Shown: in pieces, positions 62,283-64,000 of the stretch
How positions within the stretch are numbered: position 1 is the first letter of the stretch
Layout of the letters: the number at the start of each line of letters is the position of its first letter
Origin: Nemopilema nomurai
Taxonomy: Eukaryota > Cnidaria > Scyphozoa > Rhizostomeae > Rhizostomatidae
Direction: 5' to 3'
DNA length: 64,000 nt
Assembly: GCA_003864495.1 (NCBI GenBank)
Contig: ML133471.1
Coordinates: 2,142,001 to 2,206,000, forward strand
The notes under the pieces: generated by a model
Seen by the model: only the letters and a program-made list of their open reading frames with translations
What the model was told of the DNA's origin: nothing
Databases searched by the model: none
Position numbers and translations under genes: made by a program

Positions 62283-62955
62283 TAAAGCCCTGGCCAAACC
62301 AGCGCAACATTTCATCCAACAAATCCCAACAATGTTGGCGACTTTTGTGCATCGTTGGACATTGTTGGATGCAGGGGTGGCCAAACCAACGCAACATTTT
62401 ATCCAACATTTGTTGATTTACAACAGCAGCAACAACAACTAGAGGCCTAACCCATACGCGCGAGCTTTCTACACTAGGAATCTGAACATGGCGACTCGAT
62501 TTAGAACAAAACGACTGAGAAGCGGCAGCAGTGTTTTTAGGTGTATGTGAAATTTTGGATGATAGTGAAGAAGAGACACAAAACAAAGTTTCGATGGTCG
62601 AGAGTTATCGTCAAATACAAAGCTTTTTCTCTCCGAACCTTTTGACAGCTGCCCCGCTTGTCTCTCATTTTTTACTGAGGCCTCCTTCTTTATTTTTAAT
62701 AATCTCCTTATCTCTTCGTCGTCAAACTCATCTACGCTGTCGTAAGAAAAGTCTTCATTTTTTTCTTCGTCTGACCGAAGCTGACTCGTTTCAAAAGCCC
62801 TTCGGTGGATGTTTGGTCTCCATCTTTCGTAAATTGCATTCGCAGCTTTCCAACCAAAACAAATGAAAGTGGCAGGCTTTTTCTTTCTGCGCTTGCGCGA
62901 ACGTGATTTTGTTGGACAGGGTGGCCAAACCATCCCAACATCGTCTAACATCATC
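62283..62955. repeat. Three scattered copies of a 30-bp motif around a two-strand open region
   Basis: tggccaaaccagcgcaacat (62293), tggccaaaccaacgcaacat (62380) and tggccaaaccatcccaacat (about 62921) recur, each followed by atccaaca-type words. The interior is open on both strands (111 codons plus, 161 codons minus). The minus frame is charged (DEFDDEEIRRLLKIKKEASV) and could be a protein remnant. Probably a transposon-derived block; class unknown. Confidence 0.5.
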
Positions 62956-63892
62956 CAACATTCTGTTACTTTTTATTGGAAAATAGTTTTCTGATTTATA
63001 AGGGTAAATTTCAAATTCATTAAATGGAAAAGTTAATCTTGAATTGCATACAGAAATCGAATTATATTGTCAAATGTATCAAAGTCCTGACTAACAGTTC
63101 TGACTGAAGGAGCTAGGTTCCTCAGTTTTCATGTCCCAGAACTGGCAAATAAATGGAGAAAGGCATGCAGCTGTCCGTAACATTGAAACTAATATATTGA
63201 AGTTGAAATTAATTGAAGGCTTTTACTTTCTGTTGCTAGTTCTTCATTAAAGTTTTTAGGATAAAATTCGATACTTCTTGCTATTTTATTGCTAACACCA
63301 ATAACTATGTAAAACGAAATCATGGGCAAACTTTAATTCCAGGTTGGTAAAGAAACCCCTGCTTCAAGCCAGTTGCTTTGTTTTTTCTCGGAGGGGAGGA
63401 GGCAGTTCTATAATGGTTTCATAAAGATAGACTCAAGACACACAAATTAATGTCATGGAACAGCCAAAATGCTTTGACAAGAAAGATAATTTGGGAACTT
63501 ACATATCCTTTTTAAGCCATTGCTACATATATAGTTGTTTAGCTTTATGAAAAAATTCGTTTAAAACTAATTAGGCAACTTTTCAGTCCTTCAAACATCC
63601 GATCAATTAGATGCAGATTACTTAATTATCAAATCAAGATATCGGAGTTCACAATGTCGTAAACTTAAAGTGTGTTTAATTTCTAGGAGTTAAATTTCAG
63701 TTCTATGAAATTCTTCAATTCTTAATTGAATGACAGCACACTGTGTCATTAACATATGAAAACGTCTATTTTCCCGAACTTTGAACATGTTTGGGACTTC
63801 AAAAATAAATGGTCCCTTTTATCCAATAAAATTGGTGGTTTTCACATGCACGTAGCGATGATACGTCTCATCAGTTGTCATCCTAGTGATAC
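62956..63892. other. No recognised feature
   Basis: AT-rich; only short frames. Confidence 0.45.
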
Positions 63893-64000
63893 GGGTTAGT
63901 AGCATGTGCCCCACTTGTCATCCTGTTACGGAACTTTTTAAACACGTTGGATCCAAGCTTTCCAAAAACTCCTACCGATTCCACTGCGTATCTTGGGTAT
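63893..64000 (+). repeat. Dispersed repeat family C, copy 2 (cut by window edge)
   Basis: Counterpart of 33202-33312, sharing acttgtcatcctgttacgg and gatccaagctttccaaaa. It probably continues beyond the window. Confidence 0.7.

Overview
This window is eukaryotic nuclear DNA, AT-rich and intron-bearing, most likely from an invertebrate. A cnidarian-type genome is a plausible guess from the mixture of hAT, ISL2EU-like and Ty3/gypsy remnants, but nothing here fixes the species. There are no bacterial operons, rRNA genes or CRISPR arrays.

The one host gene I can establish is INTS5, Integrator complex subunit 5. It lies on the minus strand and fills the left 37 kb. I assembled 24 coding exons (positions 36903 down to 714) by hand. 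Each has AG/GT splice borders, all reading phases chain without a break, and together they give 2814 nt (937 codons plus stop) that align along the animal INTS5 protein from its N-terminal part to near its C-terminus. The initiating exon is not resolved; a weak candidate ATG is at 38160-38162. The last exon ends at an in-frame TAA, yet similarity to the INTS5 C-terminus continues in the same frame beyond it, to a TGA at 630-632.

The introns hold most of the repeats. The intron between exons 15 and 16 (7400-19998) is almost entirely an 80-bp satellite, about 155 copies over 12.4 kb, and the array starts exactly at the splice donor. Other INTS5 introns carry a 23-bp minisatellite (25537-25904), a 19-bp minisatellite inside an element with long inverted ends (about 33527-35718), a dead Ty3/gypsy fragment (about 30030-31560), and copies of two dispersed families, called A and B here.

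Upstream of INTS5, from 38.4 kb to the right end, I find no further host gene. This part is transposon-derived sequence separated by stretches with no recognisable content. It contains a second 19-bp minisatellite (38379-38862), three nonautonomous elements with clear terminal repeats and target-site duplications (43753-44367, 47892-49140, 52176-52861), two decayed hAT transposase genes (45.3-46.8 kb on plus; 57.95-59.56 kb on minus), a decayed ISL2EU/PIF-Harbinger-like transposase (51.5-52.14 kb), a tRNA-like SINE head (50.19 kb) and a 29-bp minisatellite (59750-60597).

Exon calls rest on splice motifs, phase and remembered similarity to INTS5. No search was run.
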